This document shows positions 1 to 12,730 of a DNA stretch of 64,000 nucleotides, piece after piece. The stretch is from assembly GCA_008933995.1 (NCBI GenBank), contig WARS01000013.1, forward strand, positions 15,565,806 to 15,629,805, in the 5' to 3' direction. The notes beneath the pieces were generated by a model. That model was not told the origin of the DNA. It did not search any database and saw nothing but the letters and a program-made list of their open reading frames with translations. The DNA is from Datnioides undecimradiatus. Lineage: Eukaryota > Chordata > Actinopteri > Lobotiformes > Datnioididae. A program made the translations under genes and the position numbers. Each line of letters opens with the position of its first letter. Position 1 is the first letter of the stretch.

Positions 1-697
1 CTCCAGTCTGTCTTTACTGTAATACAACTGATTAGATTAGACTGTATTGGAAGAAAGTGATAGTAGCTCTGTTAGCGTCACCTTTCAAACCTCAACTGTG
101 GCTCGACTGGTGCCAGCTAAACTTTTGATTCCTTATCTCCAACTTCAGCCACACACTTTTGGTAAATTGCTGTTTGATTCTGGATCATAACGTGCCTGTT
201 TTATCTCAAAATGTCAGCCAACCCTGGAGTTGTCAGCCAACTCCAGGCCTCACTCTGACAGCACAGTACTGTGGTAGTTATTAGTCTAGACAGTCTTTGA
301 TCTTACGTGTCTTGTTTGAAGCAGGCAGGACAATGTGTGAATTCCCACTACGTGCTATCAGTTGAAAGTTGTGCGCACGGCACAAACCTCAACACTTGTG
401 GCTTTGCTCTTGGCTGGGACAAAGTAAACAGCCAGAGGAATATGACGAAGTGAAGAATTACACAGGCTGAGCTGTGGATAATTCACAATGTAAAAACAAT
501 GTTAAAGTGTACATACTCACTGTTTACTGAGTCAAAGTATGAACCAGTCATTTGCCAAACACCCTGAATGAGTTTACAATTCAACAGTCAACAGATTTTT
601 TTTCCGTTTGAAGTTCGAAATAATTGCACAAATTTGATATAACATGTTGATTAGTAGGTGTTAGTCGGCTGACTTTGCTTCTGTAGGGCAGAACCAG
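1..697. other. Non-coding flank, no gene seen
   Basis: AT-rich unique-looking sequence. The only structure is a perfect 10-bp inverted repeat (223-232 with 238-247) overlapping a duplicated TGTCAGCCAAC. Confidence 0.6.
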
Positions 698-722
698 ATA
701 TTATATTATATTATATTATATN
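698..722. repeat. (ATATT)n microsatellite ending at an ambiguous base
   Basis: A pentanucleotide run of about five units ends at the single N of the window (722). The N suggests uncertain repeat length in the assembly. Confidence 0.85.
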
Positions 723-754
723 CATTGACTAAACATTAGTTTGAGGTGTTTTGT

Positions 755-1085
755 GTTTTTAGCCATGCTAGCAGCGTGGATGCTTACGTCATGTTTCCCT
801 CAGGACGAACTCTAAGAGCTTTGATCCTCTGACTTTGCATATAGCGCCATCTTCAGGCCAACATTGCATTTATATGAAATGTATATATAATAATATTTCT
901 TTTATGCAACATTAACAACATTCACATCGACTTCAGCTGCACGCAAGCTGCAAACGTTATGCAAACACACTAAACTGTAACAGCAAATGTTACACTGCCG
1001 GCTGCACCAGCTATAACCATGTTAGCATGCTACTGTTAGCATTTAGTGCCTAAATGAAGTCTCACAGACCAGCTAACAAGGACTT
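755..1085. repeat. Fragments of a GTTAGCATGCTAAC-type dispersed repeat
   Basis: Pieces such as agccatgctagcagc (about 762-776) and catgttagcatgctactgttagcatttag (about 1018-1047) followed by ctcacagaccagctaac match, in part, the ends of a repeat I know from percomorph genomes, the same kind as 5820-6311. The middle is missing or too diverged. No coding capacity. Confidence 0.4.
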
Positions 1086-1107
1086 TTAATATGTCTTCTC
1101 ATCTGAA

Positions 1108-1148
1108 TATATATTATATTATATTATATTATATTATATTATATTATA
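1108..1148. repeat. (ATATT)n microsatellite
   Basis: About eight tandem TATAT/ATATT units, the second such array within 400 bp, near the one at 698-722. Confidence 0.9.
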
Positions 1149-1360
1149 ATTTGTGTATAACTACATTATAGTAAAACACTGTATATATATTTATGAGTGT
1201 ATTGATATAACTGACACCTTTTCCACTTAATGAATTTCCCCATAAAATAAACTTAAACTGAAATGCTCTAAACACGTTTTAGAAAAGTCTGCAGAACAGC
1301 TTGGCACACAGCACATACAGGTTCATTGTGTCCCAGGAGAATCTGCGTTCAGTATCTCAC

Positions 1361-1364
<4 letters not shown>

Positions 1365-1398
<34 letters not shown>
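1365..1398. repeat. (GT)17 microsatellite
   Basis: A pure GT run of 34 bp. Confidence 0.95.
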
Positions 1399-1402
<4 letters not shown>

Positions 1403-1561
1403 TGCTCTTTGTTGCAATTGTGAACATAGAAATATGCATTCATGCATTGTGGCTTATGCGTGACACGACGGAGCACATGTCAATGCAAAGGGGAATGTAT
1501 ACATGCACAAATGTGTAAGGAATGTAATGAACAAATATACAGTTGTGTTCATGTGGTATGA

Positions 1562-1562
<1 letters not shown>

Positions 1563-1597
<35 letters not shown>
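1563..1597. repeat. (TG)n microsatellite
   Basis: A pure TG run of 35 bp. It creates spurious repetitive open frames on the minus strand; surrounding sequence to 1860 is rich in CACA and TGTG. Confidence 0.95.
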
Positions 1598-1601
<4 letters not shown>

Positions 1602-1938
1602 CTGTGCATCTGACACTCAAGCATCAGCAGCTGGTGAACTGCTCTCACACACCAGGTGCGACCTGTAGCTTTAGGCGCTGTGTCAGCACATAGCGTGGCA
1701 ATATGACACTCTAAAGTGCAAACACACAGACACACACAAACGCACAAACATTTACTGTATGTGCTTATTCCAGTAAGTGTGCACACACAATGTATGTGCA
1801 CACAGATATATGCGTACACACAAACAGTAGAAAAGGTTCATACAAATATGCATACAGACCGAATCAGGTTTAAAGATGAAAAGCATAAATCACTGATTGT
1901 ATCACAGCATTCATTTCGATCTGATAGGCTGTTGGCCT

Positions 1939-2003
1939 GGGGAGAGAGGGGAAGGGGGGAGGCAGAAAGAGAGTGAAAGACAGAGAGAGAGGGAGAGAGA
2001 GAG
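1939..2003. repeat. GA-rich polypurine tract
   Basis: Nearly uninterrupted G/A sequence on the + strand with GAGAGA cores; low complexity, no coding. Confidence 0.85.
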
Positions 2004-5000
2004 CTTCATGTCATGGTCATGACTGATGTGATCGGGACACACAAGTGGTATAGGCAGGCAATAAAAGGCATTTGGTTGCCATCTGTCTCTGTGGCCTCAG
2101 TGTCAAGCAGTTGGCTGTCAGGCTCATGCCATAGACACACAACCAGGATAACCATTAGTTCATAAACAGGCGCCCTTCTATAGACAAATGGTTAGGGATT
2201 TCTATGGTCATGTCTGTGGTGAGATAATGGCCATAAAGCTATGACATACAGCTGTTCGCGTGAAATACAGGCTGAGTGGCACTGGAATCAAGAAGAAAAT
2301 GCCTTTTTAAAGAGGGTTTGTTTACGTGTCAAAGAATAACTGGGAGACTTATTGAGGATCATCTGGGATAATGCAGTGGCTTGCTCTTTTATGAAGGCAA
2401 GACATGTGGAAACTTTTTCTGCAAAAGTCCTTTTTCTCTATATGTCAGATGGCCACATGCTTATTATAATTGGCGGTATGTTCTTATCGGCTCTGCAGTA
2501 GCACTAAAAAACTATACATTTTGCTGTTTAGGTGTACTGAATTATTGTTTTCTCTTTCTATGAACTGGCCTGGATGGCTAGCGCCATATTTCAGATGTTT
2601 AATATTTTACTTTTAGCTTTCTTGTCTTCAGAAAGTCTTAAAAATACGAAATGCAACAAGACAAACCATAAACTGCATGGCCGTTCTCCCCCCAAGGCAC
2701 CAGTTGCAGCTAAACTCAAACTGTGAACATGTTCCTTGTTTAGTGCGATGCTCAATTAATTTGTTTCATGGCTCTATACTGAAAGTCCTTCTGTGTTATT
2801 CCTCTCAAAAATTTTTAGAAACTGTAAGTCGTTGTGTTTACAGGTGTAGCAAAGCACACTTTTAGTTTGATTAAAGGTGTATCCGCACCTGCTGTGTCCT
2901 TTACCTCTGCCTGACCGCCCATTGTGCACGTCTGCACAAGGCATCAACTTCTCCCAACTACTGGTTAACAGTAAGTACTTTATTGCAGCTTGATAATCTG
3001 CAGAATTAATCTTTTTCTTATGAGGAAAACAGAGTGGGCGATAGGAGCAGTGCTGACAGATGCACAGAGGACAACAGACACCGCCAGCTCCCACATCTAT
3101 CCTTCTCAACAGTAGACTTCCCAATCGTCTCCGGCTTCACATAAGCCCGTCGTTGGGATTTAGAGGTTATTACTTTGTGTTCACTTCTTTGTTTGAGAGG
3201 TCATCTTTCTGAGTTGAGGTGAGATTGGGGGGTGAACATAAGAGAAACGCAGGGTAACTGGGTAATGCCGTATTGATGTTAAACACACAATCCTGAGTGC
3301 TCATTGACTGTGATGGAAATAATCTTTGATGACAAACGTGGGAGTGTGGGGTTACCTAATATTTGTCAGTGAGAGGGAAAACGATGAGAGGAGAAATGAT
3401 ATAGTAGCTTGTGAGGAGACCCCCACTCTCCCCCACCCACAGAGCGCCCCTGATTGTGAGGCCTGTAGTGTTTGAGCAATGAAGGTCATGGGTGACACCT
3501 GTTTCCCGTCTCATCTCCCAACATCAAGTTGAGTCGCTGGGAGGGATGGGGGTCTCAACCCCCACCACAGTGCAGCACAAAACCTCCTGTGTTCGTTTCC
3601 TGCCTCGAGCAAGAAAAAAAAATCACTGAAAAGGGGATGAAACGGCCAAGTTTGTGTATCAGGGTGGGAAATTAATTTCCGAGGTGAAAGGAAAGGCATG
3701 CATGCCTTTGAAGCAAAAAAAAAAAAGGAGTCGCTCAGCTTTAACGCCTTGTTTGAACAACACACTCAACTTCAGGCCAGGCTCACACTTGAATACTTGA
3801 GCCAAACAGTTATGCCACTTTTGTCATACTTGCAAGACAGATCTGTTGTTTAAGTAAGTGCAGCATACTGTATTCATGACTCCAGTTACAGCAAGTCTTA
3901 TTGGACCTGCATGCAAATACTGGAGAAAGTTTGCCCCCTTGTGGTGGAAGACAACGTTTTATCGTGTGAGCAGTGAACCAAGCCAGCATGTCTGCAAAAT
4001 CAGACAGAATAATAATCACTTGTGCAATGTAAAATCTATTTAATATGACATGAATATCCTCAGATAATCTCAAAACAGCCACAACAAGCAATGTTTGCCA
4101 GAGGTTGTCTGGTTTTATTGGACCTCTCAGGTTGGAGGAGCCATACCTGGATGACAGAGAGCCATCTGTTTTGCGTTGTCATGGTCAGGATCATATCGTT
4201 GTCTTTTACCATATGGTGTTAAAAAAATAAAATAGTGAAAGCAGTCACACGCAGGCACGCAGATACAGTATGGAATTCACTCAGACATGTGCACAGATTC
4301 ATACGGTACACGCAGATGCAGTCCAACACTTTTAAAACAGACTTGCGTAGGGGAAGGGCTCAGCAAAAGCAGAATATCAACTGCTCCCAGTCTCTTTATT
4401 AGCCTCCTGTTTCCCAGTTGACTTCTCTGCAGCTGAGGCGTGAAAGTACTCCATGTTTAGGCCTGGCCTGGCCTAAGCCTCCAGACAAGCCTGTGTGCTT
4501 GCAGCTGTATCCTGACTCGAGCTACAGCCCCAGCTGGTTCTCCTCTCCTAACCCTCCTCCTCCACTATTTCCCTTCTCTGCATTTCTTCTATGCTCCTCC
4601 CTCCATCCACATGCCAAACCACTTATATTTCAGGAGTTTAATAGCTTCTTTTGCACTTGCCCTCTCTGCTGCCAAACGATTATATGGTTTACAGAATGCA
4701 TCCATATGTATACCATGTGCCATAGTTTCAAAGCACTTCTTATTTCTTACCTAAAAACTTATTCCATTACTGAATATATGAATCTGATGTAACCTAATGA
4801 AAGCAGTTTTGATGCCTAAAAACATTACAGATAAAACTACCCATATTATCCTGTGTGGACAAGCAATGATTTCATACTTCTAGACACTTTTAATTGGTAT
4901 GAAGAATATCTAACATTGATTTGAAACAGAAGAGTGTATTGGAGACAGACAGCAGATGGCATCAGTGTGCCAGACCTCTCAGTGTGTTTTCAGCTAAGCT

Positions 5001-5819
5001 CTGACAAGACAAAGCTTTGCTCAGCTTGTTTAGAGAAGAACACTAGGTGCCCACTGCATAACTAACACCGACCTGTATCTGCTCTCTGGTGGATCAAAAC
5101 CTAAACAGTAACCGTAATCATATGATAACAGGCCAGAGACACATGAGTCAAAGTGGTGTCAGTGAGAATGTGACATTTGCTGCACTGACACTGCACTCTA
5201 AGCAGTATGTGACATGTATCCCATAATGCTTCTGTGCACTCTACAGAGCCAAACGCTGTCATCAAGGGAAGAGACTCACTCCCATTTAATATTTCTAGTC
5301 ACACATTAACAACACTAATCAAAAATTATCTCTGCACAGGCACTGTAACCTGATTTTTCTAATCTTATGATGATGTCAGCGTCCTCACTTCTCCACCCAG
5401 CACATCCAGGTGTTGTCATGGGAACATGCCTTAGATGGGAGTTGACAGCTGTGTGGGTCTCGTGAAATTATTCAGCCAATCTGGCAACCCTGCCTCCTGG
5501 ACAGATGGAGAGGTTGGCAAGGTAGTGATCACATTTAGCAACGTCACACATCACTCTGGATTTGCTATCAGCCAAACTCATTCCATCATTTTTCCCCACT
5601 GAAAAAGCAGGACTGGCAATGTTTTTCTCTATTTCTAGAGAATGGGAAAGTGGAAAAATAAGCAGGCAGAGGATGGGATTCTGTCAAAGGCCAATAAGGC
5701 AACACAGATGGACAGACTTGCTCAAGTCTCATTGCTTCCCTTTGGTCCAAAAGTAGCCATCACATGTGCAGCTGAACATAAATCTATTCCTGAAAATTCA
5801 TTTTGAAATCTATCTATTT
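2004..5819. other. Non-coding, nothing recognised
   Basis: No convincing exon, RNA gene or repeat family was found on either strand; short open frames here have no recognisable domain. Confidence 0.55.
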
Positions 5820-6311
5820 TCATTATAATAGCCATGCTTAGGAACAGCATGATACCATGTTTACATGTTGATCAGGTGTAATGTTTACTATGTTCACCAT
5901 GTTGGTTTTGTGCATTTTCGTGCTTACATTAGCACTTAACACATATTAAACTTGGGCTGATGGGAATGTTTTTCATTTAGGTACTGACTCTAGATAAAAA
6001 GTCAAGGATTTAAAAAAATATAAGACTTTCTCTCTAAAGGGAGAACATGAACATCTGTACCAAACTTCATGGTCATATATCAACTTGAACATGAATGTCT
6101 GTTTAAGCCATCTATCTAGTAGATGTTGTAATATTACTATTGATAAGTGAATCTTTTTACAAGATGGTGGTGGTCTAAATATTGGTCAGGCGATCACAAG
6201 GACTACTAAATTTCTTTTGAATCCAGTTGTATTTAGATATTTTAGTCTGGTCCAAAGTATCGGACTGATCAATTTGCTGACGTTACCATCCATAGAACCA
6301 TGTGGCTAAAG
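5820..6311 (+). repeat. Degenerate teleost dispersed repeat (ends CCATCCATAGAACCATG)
   Basis: The order of landmarks is diagnostic from memory of percomorph sequence: accatgttt...gttcaccatgttgg, gcttacattagcacttaacac, gctgatgggaatg, taaaaagtcaaggat, gggagaacatgaacatctgtaccaaacttcatgg (about 6042-6073), then gatattttagtctggtccaaagta and ttaccatccatagaaccatg. The copy has many substitutions and small indels. The family name is not recalled and it is non-coding here. Confidence 0.7.
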
Positions 6312-8869
6312 TAGTTAAATATCTATCTGCCCAGTTTAAGTTCAGAAAGTGTCATGTTGTCAGGTGAACTTACAATCAGTCAGGATTAACATGTTTGTTG
6401 AGGTCACCAACCTGTGAGGTGCCCCAGTGTCTCACTGAATAACTTTAGTTCAGCTGCACAGTAGGGACTGATCCACAAAAGCTTTATCTCAGTTTCTCAA
6501 TCCATATGTTATGTGTCCTTCAGTCAGAAAAGGCTTCACAGGAAGTTCTCTGGAAAAGTCTTACACTGGCCCGTTAGTGGATTACTTCAAAGCAGTAGCA
6601 GCACTCTCTAAATTTGGCTCATCAGAGGAACTTATCGATTTGGCCGCCAAAGAGCTCGTTTGTCTCCCACTTGGTGACGTCTCAGATGACAGAGCGCTTG
6701 CATTTTACCCCCTCCGAGTGGCAGCAAACCTTAGACAGAGAGGCAGAGTATTAATTAGACCCCACTCTCTCCTGCGCCACCCCTCTCTCACCCTCACCTC
6801 TCTGGATGCTCCCACAGAATGGGCATCTGCGGCCAACACTGGAAATGAGCCTTGAAAGTGTAATTAATGAGCGCAATGGTGAGATAATTACAGAGAACAA
6901 AATTATTGATCAGGCCAGCAAACTCCTGAGTCTTAAAAACGTCTGACCTGAAAAGTCTTACCTCATACTGCTGTCAGGAAATATGGTGAGTGAGGTAATG
7001 CAATACGGTGGCACATATCTGTGCCTTTTTCATCACTCCTGTGAGATTATTGAGATGTGTAAGGACTGTTTTGAAGTGAGAACAGCTCTTGAACTCAGTC
7101 CTAATTTGACTCATCAGGAGTGGACATCTATAATGACTGCTAATTTTCACTAAATTCAGAAAAAGTGTCATTATTATTACAAAAAAAAGACCAAAGGTTA
7201 TCTTAGAACTATCTGTGGTATCTGTCCAGCTCATAATATGAGTACCTGTCTCATTGTACAATGATTAAAAAGGTAAAGTATAAGAAGTGATGATAGCAGG
7301 TGAGTAATGATTTAAATATAGAAGTAGGAAAATGCTAACATAGTGTTACGCACTGTGTACACAATGTCTATGTAAAATCAGCTGTGTCCTGGGTTTTCTG
7401 TATCGTTAGTCACTTAATATTATGAAATGTGTCGTGCAGGCTCATATTTGTGTTGGATTTAGTAATAATGGATACAACACATATAACATACATTATTGTT
7501 CTTAAGAGACAACTGTGTAGAATTTAGTGTCATAGCAGTCAGGTTGCCGATTGCAGCTTATTCTATATTATAAGACACAAATAATGAAACAAGCTGCAGA
7601 GCCAGTGTTTGGCTTGTCTGCTCTGGGTTACTGCAGAAACGTTGCAGACTTTGTAAAAGCAAGACAGGTATGAAGGGCTTACACTAAGGTGACGATGTGC
7701 CTCAGCAAGTTAGTAAACCATGAAATGTCATATATGAAAATATAAATATTGTAAAAAATGTAAATAAATATAATATTAAATATTAATGTTGCAGTAAAGT
7801 GTGCATACAAAGTAGTTTGGCTCACTGCCTCTACTTACAGGCTTACAGACTTCAGATGCAGGTTTAGCTGTTTCAATGCAGTGGCATCTCAGTGGTCTAT
7901 GATTACCCACACACACACATACACACACATAAATGACTGACAGCATTTTATAGGAAAGTCTGAACAAGTATATCCAATTTTCCAAAGTTGATAACCCTAA
8001 TTGTATCATAAATTTAGGCAACTAAACCACAGTCTTCACTGTATTACAAAACCCACAATGTATTATGACCGCACTTTGAAAAATGGGACCAAAAATGAAA
8101 CTGAAATATTGATTAGAGGACAGAGCAAAGATGATGATATTGCCTGAAATGAGATCAAATGATTGTCCGACACAGTGCTGCTGACCTGTCAAACAGTGTG
8201 TGTGAAAGGCAGTGAGAGAGCAAGGGCGAGAGAGAAAGGAAGTATGTACGTTTAAATGTGTGTGTTTGTCTCTCTGCTCCCCCACCCGTCCCTCCCTCCC
8301 TCGCTGCCTCCCTCCCCTCACCTGTGCTGTGCAGGTAATGAGGCTGCAAGCTGATGGCCAGATGAAAGATGGACAATGGGAGTGACAGGTTTATTTTTGG
8401 TCTTCTCAAACAGCACAGAGGGTGAAAAATGAAGTGTCAGCTTGAATAATTAAACTGCTTCAGAGGTTTCACTGATCCACCTGTCTGCAGATCAATAGAC
8501 AACATTCAGATGGAGCCTGCCATATGTTCTAGACTGGCCCACAACACCACAAACCTGAGAGAGCATGTCCATTTTATTTCTGGCAAGGAGCTGCTTGCCA
8601 GTTATAAAAATGGTGTTTTACGGATCGTTTAACAAATTGGGGTGTCAAATGACCAGATTCTTCTTTTGGCAAGAGGCCTGTTATTGTATCATCGTGTTTG
8701 ACCAGCAGAGGTTATGAATGTCTTGCTCTAAACACAATGTCATATCTAATAATAATTCCATAATGCCCGTCCTTCCCTGTTCACTCATGGGCTAATACCT
8801 AATGAATACTCTTACTGTCATGGCTCTGTTCTTGGGGCTCAATTTTCTATTCTATTTCTGTGTATTGAA
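6312..8869. other. Non-coding; GA/CT-rich patches
   Basis: A 114-codon open frame at 6511-6855 has no recognisable domain and no splice or promoter support. A short CA tract lies at about 7909-7929. A low-complexity GA/CT-rich patch covers about 8209-8320. Otherwise unremarkable. Confidence 0.5.
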
Positions 8870-9115
8870 CATCAAATGCTGTGCAGGGCCCTTGTGTGGG
8901 ATTAGAGGGCTTGTTCCTTCCTAATAGGCCCTTGACCTTCGCAGCTTCCTGACAGGGCTCTGGCATTAGCCCTCTGCGGTAGCGTCCGCTGCCCGGGATC
9001 CCATGATGCAAATTTCATGTCACAACATCAAACGGCGTGCTGATCAAAGGTCAGCCCTCCTTTGTGTAGGTGTTTGATATCAAAATTTCTATTTCATCTC
9101 CAGCTGTCAAGGGCT
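8870..9115. promoter_or_regulatory. Candidate conserved non-coding element
   Basis: Complex unique-looking sequence with an octamer ATGCAAAT (9005-9012), GATCAAAGGTCA (TCF/LEF- and nuclear-receptor-half-site-like, about 9042-9053), CTAATAGG and GGCATTAGCC. It contrasts with the low-complexity flanks. Function is inferred from composition only. Confidence 0.3.
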
Positions 9116-9484
9116 GTTAGAGCTGAAGAGCAAAGGATGGAGGGAGGGGAAAAAAGAGCAAGAGGGGTAGTCAAAGTTGATAAAAAAAAACAAATGTAGT
9201 GGACTAAGCTTTGAAAAAAGGAGACTAAGCCGGGTGGAACTTCAGTGTTGTGAGATATAACATACATTCACATACACCTGTTTGTCCTGGATAGTTTTAC
9301 CTTTTCTGATTAAGATATCTATTCTGCAGATTTGTAGCATTGCAGAAATGATATTGAGTTGCACACAATGGTGTAATCAAACGCTACATCTGAAACAGCC
9401 ACAGCCTGTACTCCTCTTTTGGAGAGTTTCTCTGCTTTGATTGTGTTTCTGTTTCCTCATGCATTCCTCATAAGCCCTTGAAAA

Positions 9485-10130
9485 TTGCGTAGGAAAGGGA
9501 AGGAGGAAGTTGGAATCGATGCATCATTCCGATTAATTAGGGGCATGATTTGCCGAGGCGTCTCAGAAATAAACCAATCTGAATGTGGAATTAGGATTCA
9601 GGGGAGAACAGTCGGGCTGCGCAGCATCTAGATCTGTGACATTATGCATGAAATTATGGTTAAGAAAGAAGCCATCTCTCTCAATCATAATGACGCACTC
9701 CTGTGGAATTCAGTGTGTGTTTCTGTGTGCGGGTGGATGCACTTCATGTTTGCTTGGGCGCTAATAAAAAACAAAGGTCATGCATCACACACCCTGGTGT
9801 CACCGCTCTCCATCCCAGCAACAGAGCAAACACCGCCAGCCGCATCCGCCGCGTGTTTAATCACCCGCACCGCATTCACTTGTAATCGCTCACACAGACA
9901 GACAGGCCACTCAATAAACTACACTCTCCACTAATTTAGCCACGAGAAATTAAATCACATCCGCACAAGGCGCCAGTGGGACGTTTGGGACAGGCAACGA
10001 GGCCGGATTATCATTCGACAGTGTGGCAGCGCCATCGCATCCCATGCAAATACGCTACCTGAGCGCAAACCTGAGGAATAAATCTCTGGCTGACGCCGAA
10101 AGGTGTGCTGGCAGCATCACATGCATGAAG
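9485..10130. promoter_or_regulatory. Candidate conserved non-coding block
   Basis: About 650 bp of complex sequence with CCGATTAATTAGGGGC, GCTAATAAAAAAC, GTTTAATCACCCGC, CTAATTTAGCC, GAAATTAAATCAC and an octamer ATGCAAAT (10044-10051). No repeat signature is present and open frames through it look random. It may be an enhancer cluster. Confidence 0.35.
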
Positions 10131-12540
10131 AATGTCAGTCCCTCCACCATCAGCATGTCAGTCAGGGCAGAGTGATAGGCAGGAGGTATCAAGTTTGGCT
10201 TGCTTGGGATCAACTTTTTGTCAATCCAAAAAAAACAGATTTCTCATCACCTATAGCCTGTTTGGTCTTCACCTGAACTCACTCTTGCACTCCCATTGAA
10301 ATGTATGCTTTTTGTGGCTTTGCTTTTCGTTGCAGACAAAAGAACACACATATAGTTTGAGCAGAAACACATTAAGTTGAACCATGACCAAAAAAACTTT
10401 AGGTATTTCATGATTATATTTGTCCGTGGATGAAACATCTGATTTCAGCAACTCACTGTCAGTTTTTGCAGTTCTGTTTCTCAGTGATAGATGGCAATGT
10501 TGCTCTTCCACAGAAAACTACTCAGCCGCACTTGATGGTTTGGGTATTTTCAAAAAGCTTCTTCTTGCAAACATTTTTACTCAGTAATTGTTCAATTTAA
10601 GCCCATTAGAACACACTTTTGGCAAATATACTGTTATATGGAAACACAAATGAAGGAAACACTTCATGTTATGAAGCTGGGGAACATGTATTAGGAGGAT
10701 GTAGGGCTTTCAGATAAGAAAAAAGGATCCAATAACTCAAAATATTATTTTAATTTTATACTTGAGCGGTCACATACGAAACAAATATAATTTTAAAGAA
10801 AGCAAACCCTATCCAGCTGCGATGAAACACAATGTTGACATTCTCTTAAAGAGTCTTTCAATTAAAATATGTTGTTGTTTTTCAAGATTCAAGATTTCGA
10901 ACTTTTTAGTTGTTAAAAAGTTGGGTTTTTGTGACTTAACCCTGCCATACACCATACAAACCACTTTAATCCACAATCTCCTTCCTGTTTAATTGTGTCT
11001 TAATGGTATAGAAATGCTTTTGCTGCAAATAACGATATCTGTGCATTAATCTATGCACATACAGTTTCACTGATAGCTGGGGGTTATGATAGCTATGATC
11101 AGAGGACAGGTTTCTGGCCAGTTGAGGGACTGACACAAATTTGCATTGATGGAATTAGAGATTTTCTCTCCTCATCTTGTTTCATTTGAAAATGAGTTAA
11201 AGAATAACAAAAATGGGGGATGCCTCCTTAAACACATTGTTACATAGAGGATGAATCAGTGGCTGCAGAGATAGATTAGTTGCATCGGGGGTAATTACTC
11301 TCTCCCTGATACAAATGAAGGCACAGGGGTTATCTCCTGGCTCATGAATAGGCTTTGTTTATAATGGAGAGGCTCCTCATAGCCATGAAGAGCTATATTA
11401 ATTGTCTGACAAGCCTAACCCTCACAGTGTTCATGGAAAGGCATGAGGAACAAAAAGGGGGGATCATTCCCTTTCTTTTATTTCTTTCTATTGTTTTTTT
11501 CTGGCCTCGCCACCTGTGGAGAGAAGGAGAGAGAAGGAGAGGGCGAAGGAGATGGAACAGAATTTAAATGAAGTTGGGAAAAGTTGGGCAAGTGAGGGAC
11601 GATAGGCAGAGAAAATGGGAGATTCGGGCTGACAGAAAGATAATCAGCGGCAAAATGAAACAAAAAAACAAGACAGAAGAGGGCAGGTGAAGGAAGAGAC
11701 GAGCTAAGACGGAGAGAAGTGGAGAGAAAGAGAGACATCGCTTCCAGAGGCTGTTCAAATCCTCCTTCTCCACTATAACGCTCATCCCCAATGTGGGAGG
11801 GGTGGAGGGTGGAGGGGCTTCTACTGGGGTTGAACACCTAATTATAGATCACTCACACACACATATCCACACACACTGGTGGAGTCGTGTCAGTGTGACA
11901 GGTAATATGTCCCTTGGAAACTACAACTTGCCTCTCACGACATGTAAAAAATGACATGTCTCCAGTCGGTGAGATACAGCGGAGAACATCTCACTCTTGC
12001 TGCAGTGATTGCAGTGAAAGTGAAAATCTCTGTGCTTGCCTTCATCACCCCCCCCCCCCCCCAAAAAATCCCCATAATAGGACAAATGAGGCATGAGTGT
12101 AGTTTGCGATCAGCTCCAACCGGCTGGGGGCAAACCAAGCCAGAGGTAATAAACTCTGACATTTCCAGTCTTATTGTGGCAGACGGTGTCTGGCTGCATT
12201 CAACCCCACCACTCCTTGGTCTGCGCTCTATCCCGACACCTCAGGTCAGTAACTTTGACTCACTAACCACCCTCATTAGTATTCTAGAAAGCTCCGTGGC
12301 AGACATCCAGTTTCTGTGTGGGGAAAACAAAGGCTGCTGGTGTAGTTGTACCGTAGGATTCTGCTTCTTCCAAATAGCTGTGATATGAGGGAGAAGGCTG
12401 AGGAGAATGGGGAATCATCTCTGCATTACAAGTTGTAGTCTCCAAAAAGGAAACTCCCGTGGAAAAGTAGAGCAAAAACAGCCAACATTTGTGTTTAAAT
12501 TGAAGGGTTATGGAAAAGGCCCATACCTCATGAGGGCATT
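10131..12540. other. Non-coding; purine-rich block and C run
   Basis: No exon recognised. 11510-11830 is strongly purine-rich on the + strand, and its minus-strand open frames are low-complexity Ser/Leu/Pro translations. A 15-base C run lies at 12048-12062. Confidence 0.5.
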
Positions 12541-12730
12541 GAAAGTGGTGGTGGAATACATGGTACTTTTACTCAAGTTCTGTATGATTTTTAAGTACCT
12601 GTGTTCCCATTTTATGCTTCTTTATGCTTCTGCTTTACTAAATATTACATACCAACACTGTACTTTTCACTTGTTTTACCTTTGGGGACAAGTTATTTTG
12701 CAAAGTATGATTTTATGTACAAAATGCTGA
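12541..12730 (+). repeat. Degenerate teleost dispersed repeat (TTTTACTCAAGT...AAGTACC type)
   Basis: The series gtggtggaatacatggtac, ttttactcaagttctgta, ttttaagtacctg, cccattttatgcttctttatgcttctgctttact, tactttt and gttattttgcaaa follows a very common fish repeat rich in AAGTAC and ACTCAAGTA that I know from memory. The copy is diverged. It is non-coding, although an open frame crosses it. Confidence 0.65.

Noticed and set aside
1454-1976. Open frames 1454-1819 (-) and 1716-1976 (+)
   Set aside because: Translations are His/Thr/Cys-Val runs from CA/GT repeats; no domain or splice support.
6511-6855. 114-codon open frame on +
   Set aside because: No recognisable domain, no conserved motif, no promoter or splice context; length is within chance for 64 kb in six frames.
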